Assembly (NCBI GenBank): GCA_030596245.1
Contig: JAUVKN010000097.1
Location: 1-12,407 of the forward strand
Length of the DNA stretch: 12,407 nt
DNA from: Bacteroidia bacterium
GTDB lineage: Bacteria > Bacteroidota > Bacteroidia > Bacteroidales > GCA-2748055
Direction of reading: 5' to 3'
The position numbers were made by a program, and so were the translations under genes. Under the pieces are notes generated by a model, which saw nothing but the letters and a program-made list of their open reading frames with translations, did not search any database and had not been told where the DNA came from. Positions 5,596 through 12,407 of this stretch are shown here, in pieces. Within the stretch, counting starts at the first letter, position 1; each line of letters begins with the position of its first letter.

Positions 5596-8500
5596 GATAA
5601 CTTTTATTATTTTTGTTACTTACAATATCAGAAAGAACAAAAGTATTAAAAAGATAGCGAAAATAGGTCTGATCGTGGTTCTGGTGCTTGTGGCCATTCC
5701 AGCATTGTCGTTGCTGTTTCTTCAAAACAGACAGGTACAGACCATAGTAAGTAAATTTGTGGCAGAACGGTTATCGGATGAGTTGCAGGCATCCATCACC
5801 CTCTCCTCGGTCAATTACTCATTCTTTAAGAGAATTCAGGTGAGGGATCTCTACGTTGAGGATCCAAATGGAGATACGTTGCTATATTCAGAACTCACAA
5901 AGATCAGGATCAAACAATTGCGTTCTGAGCGTAAAGGAAATGAAATTAAGAAGATCACCCTTGAAAATGCTTATGTGAATTTTGTCATAGACAGCAGTGG
6001 TGTGATCAACCTCTCTTTTATCGTCGACCGCTTAAAAAAGCCCCATGTTCCTCCGGAAAGGAAATCAAGATTGCACATAGCTTCCATAGAGTTAGTGAAT
6101 AGCAGATTTTCACTTTCAAGAATGATAAGATCTCCTGCGACCCCTGAAGTGAACTTTACCGACCTGGTTGTTGACGATCTGAACATTACTGTAGATGATC
6201 TTATCAGCTCTCTGGATACGGTTCAGATGCAAATTACTTCACTCTCATGCAATGAAAGGTCAGGTTTTCATATCGGGCAGCTTACCAGTCATCTGTCGGC
6301 TGGAAAAACACACCTCCATTTCAGCGACCTTGAAATAGTCACCAAAGGGTCAGATCTGAACATTCCGGTCATTGGATTTAATTTTGAGAATTACAAGAAA
6401 TTCAAACAATTCTCCCGCGAGGTTGATTTAACCTTCCGTTCGAAGGGTTCTTTGCTGAAAATTGCCGATCTCTCCTATTTTGTAAGGGGCACCAGTGGAT
6501 TATTGGACCGCATATCCATTGACGGCAATGTCCAGGGAAAGTTAAGTAATATGAGGGGTGAAGAGCTTTTTGTAACATTTGATCAAAACAGCACACTGGC
6601 ATTTGATTTTGTCATGATCGGGTTGCCCGAATTTAATAACACCTTCCTCGATATTCACTTCAGGGAACTAAATACTTCCTTCAGCGCCCTGCATGAGCTG
6701 ATGGGTGAGGTGCAAGACAGCACCGGTGAGGCTCTATATCCATGGATCAACCTGGGTAACCTGGATTTCAATGGTCAGTTTACAGGCTATTTTGACAATT
6801 TTGTAGCAGCAGGTCTTCTCGAAACAGACATGGGCAGGATAGTCATGGATCTGTCATTCAAACCCGACAGCATCTCAGGTGTCGATTTAAACGGAAGAAT
6901 AAGGACCAGTAATTTCAGACTGGGTGAATTCCTCAACCAGGAGGAAACTTTGGAACAACTTGATATGGATGTCTTTATCGACGGGAGCCTTTACCGCGGG
7001 AAGGTAGAAGCCGACCTGAAAGGTACCATCGATACCCTGGAGTTCCTCCAATATACCTACAGCAACATCATTCTGGATGGGGCATTAACAAACAACACAT
7101 TTGACGGGGGGTTCAGTATCAGCGATCCCAATATAAAAATGGATTTCCTGGGAAGAATGGATTTTTCAGGTGAGATTCCTGTCTATAATTTCACAGCAGA
7201 TGTTGCCCGTGCCCGACCCTATTTTCTGAAATTGGTGAAGCAGGACCCCAATTCATTTGTCTCCTTTCTGATTGAAACCAACATCTCAGGAAAAACTGTG
7301 GACGAACTGAACGGAGAGGTGAGACTGGTGAACAGTCTGTTTCAGAGGAAAGATGCACAGTTGCAGCTTTATGATATGAGCATCTCCACCCGAAATACTG
7401 CCGACACCTCCCTTTTCGAGGTCAGATCCGACATGTTTGACGCTAACATTGAAGGCCGATACAAGCTCTCCGGGTTACCTGCTTCATTCCAGAATATGGC
7501 GGATCAATTCTTAAATGTCGTGCCACACCAGGAACCACAAACAGATACGGTGAATCATTTTGTATACCGGATCGATTTTAAACGAATGAATCCCGTGCTT
7601 GATTTCTTTTTTCCCGTGTTGCAGATTGGCGAAGAGAGTCATGTACATGGACAATATGATCCGTCAGAGCAGATATGTACAACCAACGGATTTTTCCAGA
7701 ACCTTCAGATTGGACAAAACGGATGGAGCAATGTGGACCTCTTTTCTGAAATCAGGGATGATGAGTTCCAGGTTCATTTTCAATCCGACAGCATGACCTA
7801 TGGGAAAAGTTACTCCCTGGTTGAGCAGCAATTCTCTTTCCGTGCGGCAAATGATACTGCGCGTCTGGATGTAGCATGGGATAACCGGATTAAACCCAGG
7901 TATACTGGCGATATAAATTTGATCGGGACTTTCGTGGAAGATTCTCTTAAAAAGAGGGGTTTTGGCATTGATGTACAACCCACTGCTCTCTATATCAATG
8001 ACGACCTGTGGAAGGTTGGCAGCTCTCACATCCTTCTCAGGAAGCAATACATCAATATGGATAGTCTCTCCATCAGAAGCGAAGAGAAACATCTGGTGGC
8101 AGACGGTACCATCTCTTCAAATGAAGAGCAGGATTTTGACCTGGAATTGAAGAACCTGAACCTGGCTGAGCTCTCAGGCCTGGCCGGGATCAATGTTGAC
8201 CTTACCGGGAATATCACCGGAAATATCAGTTATAAGCAGATGGAAGGAGATCCATACGTTTTCTCTGACCTTTCTATAGACACCCTCTATTTCAACAAAC
8301 AATTGCTGGGACCAACAAGTCTGAATGCAGCCTGGAACGATTCTCAAAAAACCATTAATATGAAGCTGCTGTCGGAAACAGGCAGCACCAGGATCGTGGA
8401 AATGGACGGAACATTTACTCCAGGCAGTAAATTGCTTGATTTCGACATCCATTTGAATGAATTTGATCTGGAATCGCTCAATCCATACACCAAAAATGTT

Positions 8501-10093
8501 GTCAGTGACCTGGAGGGAACAGTCAATGTGAGCCTGACACTCGACGGGACTGTGAAAGAACCTGAACTAAATGGAGCCATCGATTTTGTGGAGGGTTCCG
8601 CCACATTCTCCTTCCTCAAAACGAGGTACATTTTCAATGATCGGATCCGGATCTACAACAACAACTTCTACCTCGAAAAATTCATGTTTTCAGATGAATC
8701 GGGGAACATAGCCCATATTAATGGCACCATTTCCAACAACCATCTCAAAGATTTCTATACCAACATCAATATCGAAGCTGACAACCTGCTCTGCATGAAC
8801 ACCCGGTCAAAGGACAACGAAGTATTTTATGGGGAGATCTATGCCACAGGTAATATTGGCATCAATGGACGTCCTGATGCAATGAAACTTAACATTAATG
8901 CAACCACTGAACGCAATACAGCCCTTTTCCTTCCGCTCTATAATGCCAGTGAAGTGCAGACCAGTGAATTCATCACTTTCCTTCAGGAAACGGGTGTGTC
9001 GGAAGAGCAGTTTTCTGAACAACTTCAAACACTGAGCGGGCTTGAAATGGAGCTGGAGGTAGATATCACCCCCAATGCAGTTGTTCAGTTGATCTTTGAT
9101 CCCAAAGTAGGTGATATTATTGAGACAAGCGGCCGTGGCAGCCTGCGAATTTTACTCGATCAGAGCAATGGATTCAGAATGTTCGGCGATGTGGAACTGA
9201 TGAAAGGGGACTACCTGTTTACCCTGCAAAATGTGATTAATAAACGCTTCCAGATTGAACCAGGCGGAAAAATCAATTTCAATGGTTCGCCCACCAATGC
9301 TGCCATAGACCTTAATGCCATATACACCACAAGGGCAGCACCATATAATCTATATCCGGGGAGTAGCAGTGAGGCACCAGAATCTTTAAAAAAACGAATT
9401 CCGGTTAATTGCCATCTTTTCCTTCAGGGGGAGCTTCAGGCCCCCACCATCTCCACCGGAATTGAAATGCCCACTGCCGATCCTGAAACCCGGGACCTGT
9501 TAGAAAACAGTACCAGTACAGAGGAAGAACTGATGAAACAGTTTCTCTCATTGCTGGTGATCAATAATTTTTACAGTATTTCCGGATATGGAACTCAGAA
9601 TATGGGCACCATGAACAGTTCAATCGCAGGAGTTACTGCCAGTGAATTGCTTTCCAACCAACTCAGCAACTGGCTCTCCCAGATAAGTGATGATTTTGAT
9701 ATCGGTATAAATTACAGGCCCAGTGACCAGATCAGCAGCGATGAACTGGAAGTGGCTCTCTCCACCCAGCTGCTTGACGACCGAATCATTATCAGTGGTA
9801 ATGTGGATGTGGGAGGTCAGGAGATGAATCCCTCCAGCGAAACCTCCAATAACCCATATTTTGTAGGCGATTTCGATGTAGAGTTCAAAGTAACAGATAA
9901 TGTAAGCGTTATCGCATTTAACCGGGCCAGGGATGAGTTGCTTTTTGAAACGGCCCCATACAAACAAGGAGTTGGTGTTTCATACAGGGAGGAGTTTGAT
10001 GATTTCCGTCAGCTACTGGCAAGATATCGGGAAGGCCTTACCAATCGAAAAAAGAAAAAGAGAAAAACGGGTGAGCCTGAACCGGAAAAATAA
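5594..10093 (+). CDS. tamB: TamB-like translocation/assembly module protein (DUF490/AsmA-like)
   Basis: A very long envelope protein (1499 residues from this ATG) of the TamB/AsmA-like family, thought to bridge inner and outer membranes through a lipid-binding beta groove for outer-membrane biogenesis. A single N-terminal membrane anchor (about residues 22-43, IAKIGLIVVLVLVAIPALSL) follows a basic KNKSIKK stretch. Most of the rest is repetitive beta strand rich in Asp, Asn, Gly and Ser, such as the DLTGNITGNISY type. The C terminus carries the TamB domain: GRGSLRILLDQ, MKGDYLFTLQNVINKRF, PGGKINFNGSP, DIGINYRPSDQ and GVGVSYREEFDDF, ending in a basic tail. The frame is open back to an ATG at 5513, but that extension lies inside tsaD and reads as antisense. 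ATG 5594 is the first start outside tsaD; an ATT at 5645 (giving xKKIAKIG) is an alternative. Length is usual for Bacteroidota TamB proteins. No TamA partner is in the window. Confidence 0.92.
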   Translation: MITFIIFVTYNIRKNKSIKKIAKIGLIVVLVLVAIPALSLLFLQNRQVQTIVSKFVAERLSDELQASITLSSVNYSFFKRIQVRDLYVEDPNGDTLLYSELTKIRIKQLRSERKGNEIKKITLENAYVNFVIDSSGVINLSFIVDRLKKPHVPPERKSRLHIASIELVNSRFSLSRMIRSPATPEVNFTDLVVDDLNITVDDLISSLDTVQMQITSLSCNERSGFHIGQLTSHLSAGKTHLHFSDLEIVTKGSDLNIPVIGFNFENYKKFKQFSREVDLTFRSKGSLLKIADLSYFVRGTSGLLDRISIDGNVQGKLSNMRGEELFVTFDQNSTLAFDFVMIGLPEFNNTFLDIHFRELNTSFSALHELMGEVQDSTGEALYPWINLGNLDFNGQFTGYFDNFVAAGLLETDMGRIVMDLSFKPDSISGVDLNGRIRTSNFRLGEFLNQEETLEQLDMDVFIDGSLYRGKVEADLKGTIDTLEFLQYTYSNIILDGALTNNTFDGGFSISDPNIKMDFLGRMDFSGEIPVYNFTADVARARPYFLKLVKQDPNSFVSFLIETNISGKTVDELNGEVRLVNSLFQRKDAQLQLYDMSISTRNTADTSLFEVRSDMFDANIEGRYKLSGLPASFQNMADQFLNVVPHQEPQTDTVNHFVYRIDFKRMNPVLDFFFPVLQIGEESHVHGQYDPSEQICTTNGFFQNLQIGQNGWSNVDLFSEIRDDEFQVHFQSDSMTYGKSYSLVEQQFSFRAANDTARLDVAWDNRIKPRYTGDINLIGTFVEDSLKKRGFGIDVQPTALYINDDLWKVGSSHILLRKQYINMDSLSIRSEEKHLVADGTISSNEEQDFDLELKNLNLAELSGLAGINVDLTGNITGNISYKQMEGDPYVFSDLSIDTLYFNKQLLGPTSLNAAWNDSQKTINMKLLSETGSTRIVEMDGTFTPGSKLLDFDIHLNEFDLESLNPYTKNVVSDLEGTVNVSLTLDGTVKEPELNGAIDFVEGSATFSFLKTRYIFNDRIRIYNNNFYLEKFMFSDESGNIAHINGTISNNHLKDFYTNINIEADNLLCMNTRSKDNEVFYGEIYATGNIGINGRPDAMKLNINATTERNTALFLPLYNASEVQTSEFITFLQETGVSEEQFSEQLQTLSGLEMELEVDITPNAVVQLIFDPKVGDIIETSGRGSLRILLDQSNGFRMFGDVELMKGDYLFTLQNVINKRFQIEPGGKINFNGSPTNAAIDLNAIYTTRAAPYNLYPGSSSEAPESLKKRIPVNCHLFLQGELQAPTISTGIEMPTADPETRDLLENSTSTEEELMKQFLSLLVINNFYSISGYGTQNMGTMNSSIAGVTASELLSNQLSNWLSQISDDFDIGINYRPSDQISSDELEVALSTQLLDDRIIISGNVDVGGQEMNPSSETSNNPYFVGDFDVEFKVTDNVSVIAFNRARDELLFETAPYKQGVGVSYREEFDDFRQLLARYREGLTNRKKKKRKTGEPEPEK
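5608..5615 (+). promoter_or_regulatory. TAnnTTTG box, possible -7 element for tamB
   Basis: TATTTTTG matches the Bacteroidota -7 consensus TAnnTTTG exactly. No TTTG -33 element is seen at the expected distance, around 5585. If it is used, transcription would begin near 5620, which is downstream of the ATG at 5594 and would push the start codon to about 5645. The region is AT-rich, so chance is a real alternative. Confidence 0.35.
5638..5645 (-). promoter_or_regulatory. TAnnTTTG box, possible -7 element for tsaD
   Basis: Read on the - strand, this is TACTTTTG, an exact TAnnTTTG match placed about 43 bases upstream of the tsaD ATG. That would give a leader of roughly 35-40 bases. A -33 TTTG is not evident at the expected position. 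The position suits a tsaD promoter lying inside the beginning of the tamB-like reading frame. Confidence 0.4.
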
Positions 10094-10102
10094 AACTTTC
10101 CT

Positions 10103-10140
10103 ATCTTAGGGGCTTACTTTTTCCAAAACTAAATCTTAGG
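10103..10140 (+). repeat. Direct repeat ATCTTAGG upstream of nhaD
   Basis: ATCTTAGG occurs at 10103-10110 and again at 10133-10140, spaced exactly 30 bases start to start, in the 49-base gap between tamB and nhaD. The second copy ends two bases before the nhaD ATG. A binding site for a regulator is possible, but two 8-base copies are thin evidence. No terminator or perfect promoter box is seen in this gap. Confidence 0.3.
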
Positions 10141-10142
10141 TT

Positions 10143-11567
10143 ATGTTTATTGTAATGGTTGTTGTGTTTGTTCTGGGGTACCTTGCCATAGCCCTCGAAC
10201 ACCCGCTACGTGTTGATAAAGCTGTTCCGGCTTTAGCAATCGGTTCATTGATGTGGGTTCTCTATATTTTTGGCGCTTATGATATTTTCACAGCCGGTTT
10301 AAGCGAAGCATGGAACAGTTATATTCATGATGGTCATTCAGGTCACGAAGAACATGGTATTGCAGCCATGCGCCACTTTATTGTGGACAAAGAGATCATC
10401 CACCACCTGGGCGAGATATCAGAGATCCTCTTTTTCCTCCTTGGTGCAATGACAATAGTGGAGGTGATTGACAAACATGACGGTTTCAAAATCATTACTG
10501 ACAGGATCAAAACCACCAAGAAGGTGAAGCTTCTGTGGATCCTCAGTTTCCTTACCTTTTTTATGTCCGCTACCCTGGACAACCTCACCACAACCATTGT
10601 AATGGTGGCACTTCTCAGAAAACTGATTTTCGACAAAGAGACCAGGTGGTTCTTTGCCTCCATGGTGGTTCTGGCAGCCAATGCCGGTGGTGCATGGTCC
10701 CCCATTGGAGATGTAACCACCATTATGCTCTGGATCGGTAATCAGGTTACCACCGGGGCCATTATTACCCGTGTCATCATCCCCAGTCTTTTTACAATGA
10801 TCGTTCCATTGACCCTTCTTAGTTTTACCCTGAAGGGAAATGTAACCCGCCCTCAAACTGATGAAAACGAAAAAGTATACACTACCCCCTTTGAACGTAA
10901 ACTACTGATGATCATGGGTGTGGGCGGACTCCTGTTCGTTCCTGTATTCAAAACCGTCACCCACCTGCCTCCTTACATGGGCATGCTTTTTTCACTGGCA
11001 GTGATCTGGCTTACATCCGAACTCCTGCATAAGAATAAACCGGACGAAGTCAAGAAAAAACTTAAGGTTATCTATATCTTAAAACATGTAGATACACCCA
11101 CCATCTTCTTCTTCCTGGGGATTCTCTCCGCTGTAGCTGCGCTTCAGAGTGCCGGACAATTAACGGTGATGGCATCCTGGCTGGATGAAAACCTGGGAAA
11201 TATTTTCCTGATCGACCTGGCCATCGGTGTCCTTTCTGCCGTGGTGGATAATGTGCCACTTGTAGCCGGAGCCATGGGCATGTATCCCATCGAAGATGCG
11301 GCCAGTATTGCTGCAATGACAGATCCGGCAGCCATAGCCTATGCGCAGAATTTCGTTCAGGATGGTCTCTTCTGGGAGTTCCTGGCCTACTGTGCAGGAA
11401 CAGGTGGAAGTATCCTGATCATTGGTTCTGCAGCCGGAGTGGCTGCCATGGGTATGGAAAGGATAGACTTCATATGGTATATGAAACGTATATCACTCCT
11501 GGCTCTGCTGGGATATGTAGCAGGTGCTGGTGTTTATTACCTCCAGTCTCTGTTGATACACCACTAG
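10143..11567 (+). CDS. nhaD: NhaD-type Na+/H+ antiporter
   Basis: A 474-residue inner-membrane antiporter of the NhaD family (ion transporter superfamily) that exports Na+ (or Li+) in exchange for H+. There are about a dozen hydrophobic segments. The two pseudo-symmetric pore motifs are clear: SATLDNLTTT (142-151) with NAGGAWSPIGDVTT (180-193), and SAVVDNVP (365-372) with AGTGGSILIIGSAAG (418-432); Asp146 and Asp369 are likely ion-site residues. Between the second and third hydrophobic segments lies a His-rich loop (residues about 61-88: HDGHSGHEEHG, then RHF and HH). The length is usual for the family. The gene follows tamB by 49 bases and may share its transcript; the stem-loop at 11608-11644 ends it. 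An NhaD gene suits an organism from a saline or alkaline setting, though this is only suggestive. Confidence 0.95.
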   Translation: MFIVMVVVFVLGYLAIALEHPLRVDKAVPALAIGSLMWVLYIFGAYDIFTAGLSEAWNSYIHDGHSGHEEHGIAAMRHFIVDKEIIHHLGEISEILFFLLGAMTIVEVIDKHDGFKIITDRIKTTKKVKLLWILSFLTFFMSATLDNLTTTIVMVALLRKLIFDKETRWFFASMVVLAANAGGAWSPIGDVTTIMLWIGNQVTTGAIITRVIIPSLFTMIVPLTLLSFTLKGNVTRPQTDENEKVYTTPFERKLLMIMGVGGLLFVPVFKTVTHLPPYMGMLFSLAVIWLTSELLHKNKPDEVKKKLKVIYILKHVDTPTIFFFLGILSAVAALQSAGQLTVMASWLDENLGNIFLIDLAIGVLSAVVDNVPLVAGAMGMYPIEDAASIAAMTDPAAIAYAQNFVQDGLFWEFLAYCAGTGGSILIIGSAAGVAAMGMERIDFIWYMKRISLLALLGYVAGAGVYYLQSLLIHH

Positions 11568-11607
11568 AACTCCTTTAGAGTCTGTTAATAAAAGCATTAA
11601 ATCTTTA

Positions 11608-11650
11608 ATAACGGGGTATACTACAACAGGGTATATCCCGTTATTTCTTA
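11608..11650 (+). terminator. Intrinsic terminator after nhaD
   Basis: ATAACGGGGTATAC (11608-11621), a 9-base loop, then GTATATCCCGTTAT (11631-11644) form a 14-bp stem with a single G-U pair, followed by the T-rich TTCTTA. It begins about 40 bases after the nhaD stop. It separates nhaD from exbB, and its right arm abuts the candidate exbB promoter box. Confidence 0.8.
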
Positions 11651-11658
11651 TATATTTG
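11651..11658 (+). promoter_or_regulatory. TAnnTTTG box, candidate exbB promoter
   Basis: TATATTTG is an exact match to the Bacteroidota -7 consensus and sits 17 bases before the exbB ATG, implying a very short leader of about 10-14 bases. No TTTG -33 element is present at the expected spacing; that place is filled by the right arm of the nhaD terminator stem. A promoter here is reasonable because the preceding transcript is terminated. Confidence 0.5.
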
Positions 11659-11675
11659 ACGCAAATCTATTACAT

Positions 11676-12359
11676 ATGAAAAGCTTGATCTTTCTTCAGG
11701 TTACCAATCTGGATACCAGTAATATACAGGGGACTTCCACGGAATCCTTTATTGATATTGCCATCAAGGGTGGCTGGGTAATGCTCCCCATCGTATTATT
11801 AAGTCTGATTGCTGTATACATCTTTTTTGAAAGGTGGTTTGCCATTAAAAAGGCGGCAAAGGTGGATCATAATTTTATGAATCGCATCAAAGATTACATC
11901 ATGGACGGTAAAGTGGACTCGGCACAGGCTCTCTGTCAATCAACGGAAAACCCGCTGGCCCGAATGATCGAAAAAGGGGTCAGCCGGATCGGCCGTCCCC
12001 TGAATGATGTGAATGCTGCCATTGAGAACGTGGGTCGGCTTGAGATTTACAAACTGGAGAAAGGACTTCCCACCCTGGCCACTGTGGCTGGAGGAGCTCC
12101 AATGATTGGTTTCCTGGGAACAGTAATCGGTATGGTCCAGGCTTTTCACCAGATGTCAACTGCAGGTAACAATATAAACGTGGGACAGCTCTCGGGAGGG
12201 ATCTACACTGCACTCATCACCACCGTGGCAGGTCTGATCGTAGGGATCATTGCATTTTTTGCATACAACACCCTTGTGGCACGTGTTGATAAGGTGATCA
12301 ATAACATGGAAGCAGGCACTTCTGAATTCATCGACCTGCTGAACGAACCAGCTAAATAG
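11676..12359 (+). CDS. exbB: MotA/TolQ/ExbB-family proton channel
   Basis: A 227-residue inner-membrane motor subunit that, with ExbD, uses the proton gradient to drive TonB-dependent outer-membrane uptake or a Tol-like function. Three membrane segments are visible: GGWVMLPIVLLSLIAVYIFF (32-51), the conserved LATVAGGAPMIGFLGTVIGM (134-153) and ALITTVAGLIVGIIAFFAY (179-197). Thr149 and Thr182/183 occupy the places of the pore-lining threonines of the family. The cytoplasmic loop carries IENVGRLEIYKLEKGLP. The first 30 residues precede the first membrane segment and suit an outside N terminus. The stop is followed after 5 bases by the exbD start, so the two form an operon. TolQ versus ExbB cannot be told apart by sequence here; ExbB is preferred from the overall form and the ExbD start that follows. 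Confidence 0.95.
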   Translation: MKSLIFLQVTNLDTSNIQGTSTESFIDIAIKGGWVMLPIVLLSLIAVYIFFERWFAIKKAAKVDHNFMNRIKDYIMDGKVDSAQALCQSTENPLARMIEKGVSRIGRPLNDVNAAIENVGRLEIYKLEKGLPTLATVAGGAPMIGFLGTVIGMVQAFHQMSTAGNNINVGQLSGGIYTALITTVAGLIVGIIAFFAYNTLVARVDKVINNMEAGTSEFIDLLNEPAK

Positions 12360-12364
12360 ATACC

Positions 12365-12407
12365 ATGGCACTTAAACCCAAAAACAGGGTACTTGATAAT
12401 TTTGCCA
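12365..12407 (+). CDS. exbD: ExbD/TolR-family protein, first 14 codons (cut by window end)
   Basis: An ATG 5 bases after the exbB stop opens a frame reading MALKPKNRVLDNFA up to the window end. A basic start of this kind (KPKNRV, then NF) is typical of Bacteroidota ExbD/TolR biopolymer transport proteins, whose single membrane helix follows shortly after. Its position directly after exbB supports the call. The membrane helix and its proton-carrying Asp lie beyond the window. Confidence 0.8.
   Translation, partial: MALKPKNRVLDNFA

Noticed and set aside
5594..10093. tamB as an adhesin or repeat-rich surface protein
   Set aside because: The length and Asn/Asp/Gly-rich strands could suggest this, but the N-terminal anchor without a cleavable signal, and the C-terminal GINYRPSDQ and GVGVSYREEFD motifs, fit TamB.
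1..12407. CRISPR array, tRNA/rRNA genes, insertion sequences, integrases or prophage genes
   Set aside because: No regularly spaced repeats, cloverleaf-like tract, transposase motif or terminal inverted repeats with target duplications were seen in the short gaps between genes.

Overview
The window looks like part of a Bacteroidota chromosome, probably a free-living or saline-habitat member of the Bacteroidia. This rests on the gene content: a TamB-type protein divergent from tsaD, an ExbB/ExbD pair, an NhaD antiporter, a SiaC (DUF1987) protein and a SpoIIE phosphatase with the GDCTGHG motif. Several matches to the Bacteroidota promoter box TAnnTTTG lie in front of genes. No tRNA, rRNA, insertion sequence, integrase or CRISPR array is visible. 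Coding density is high; the longest gap between genes is about 108 bases.

Layout. (1) Bases 1-4015, + strand: a tight three-gene run. It holds the 3' end of a SpoIIE/PP2C phosphatase, a coiled-coil OLD/RecF-like ATPase whose C-terminal Toprim-like domain has lost its metal-binding residues, and a signal-peptide-bearing class I glutamine amidotransferase of the peptidase C26 type. The last two overlap by 4 bases (ATGA). (2) Bases 4110-5595, - strand: tsaD followed by a SiaC-family regulatory phosphoprotein, with a perfect 11-bp inverted repeat between them. A nested hairpin separates siaC from the convergent run. (3) Bases 5594-11567, + strand: a very long TamB-like envelope protein followed by nhaD. 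(4) Bases 11608-12407, + strand: a strong stem-loop, a candidate promoter, exbB, and the first 14 codons of an exbD/tolR gene cut by the window end.

How they may work together. tsaD, tamB and exbBD are ordinary housekeeping and envelope genes, and NhaD provides Na+/H+ homeostasis. The least conventional part is the left end: phosphatase, inactivated OLD-like ATPase and exported amidotransferase, with a SiaC protein facing them. SiaC proteins elsewhere are dephosphorylated by SpoIIE-type phosphatases (SiaA), so the phosphatase and SiaC could be partners; this is inferred from families and proximity only. I found no recognisable complete defence system, and the ATPase-amidotransferase pair is the best candidate for something undescribed.
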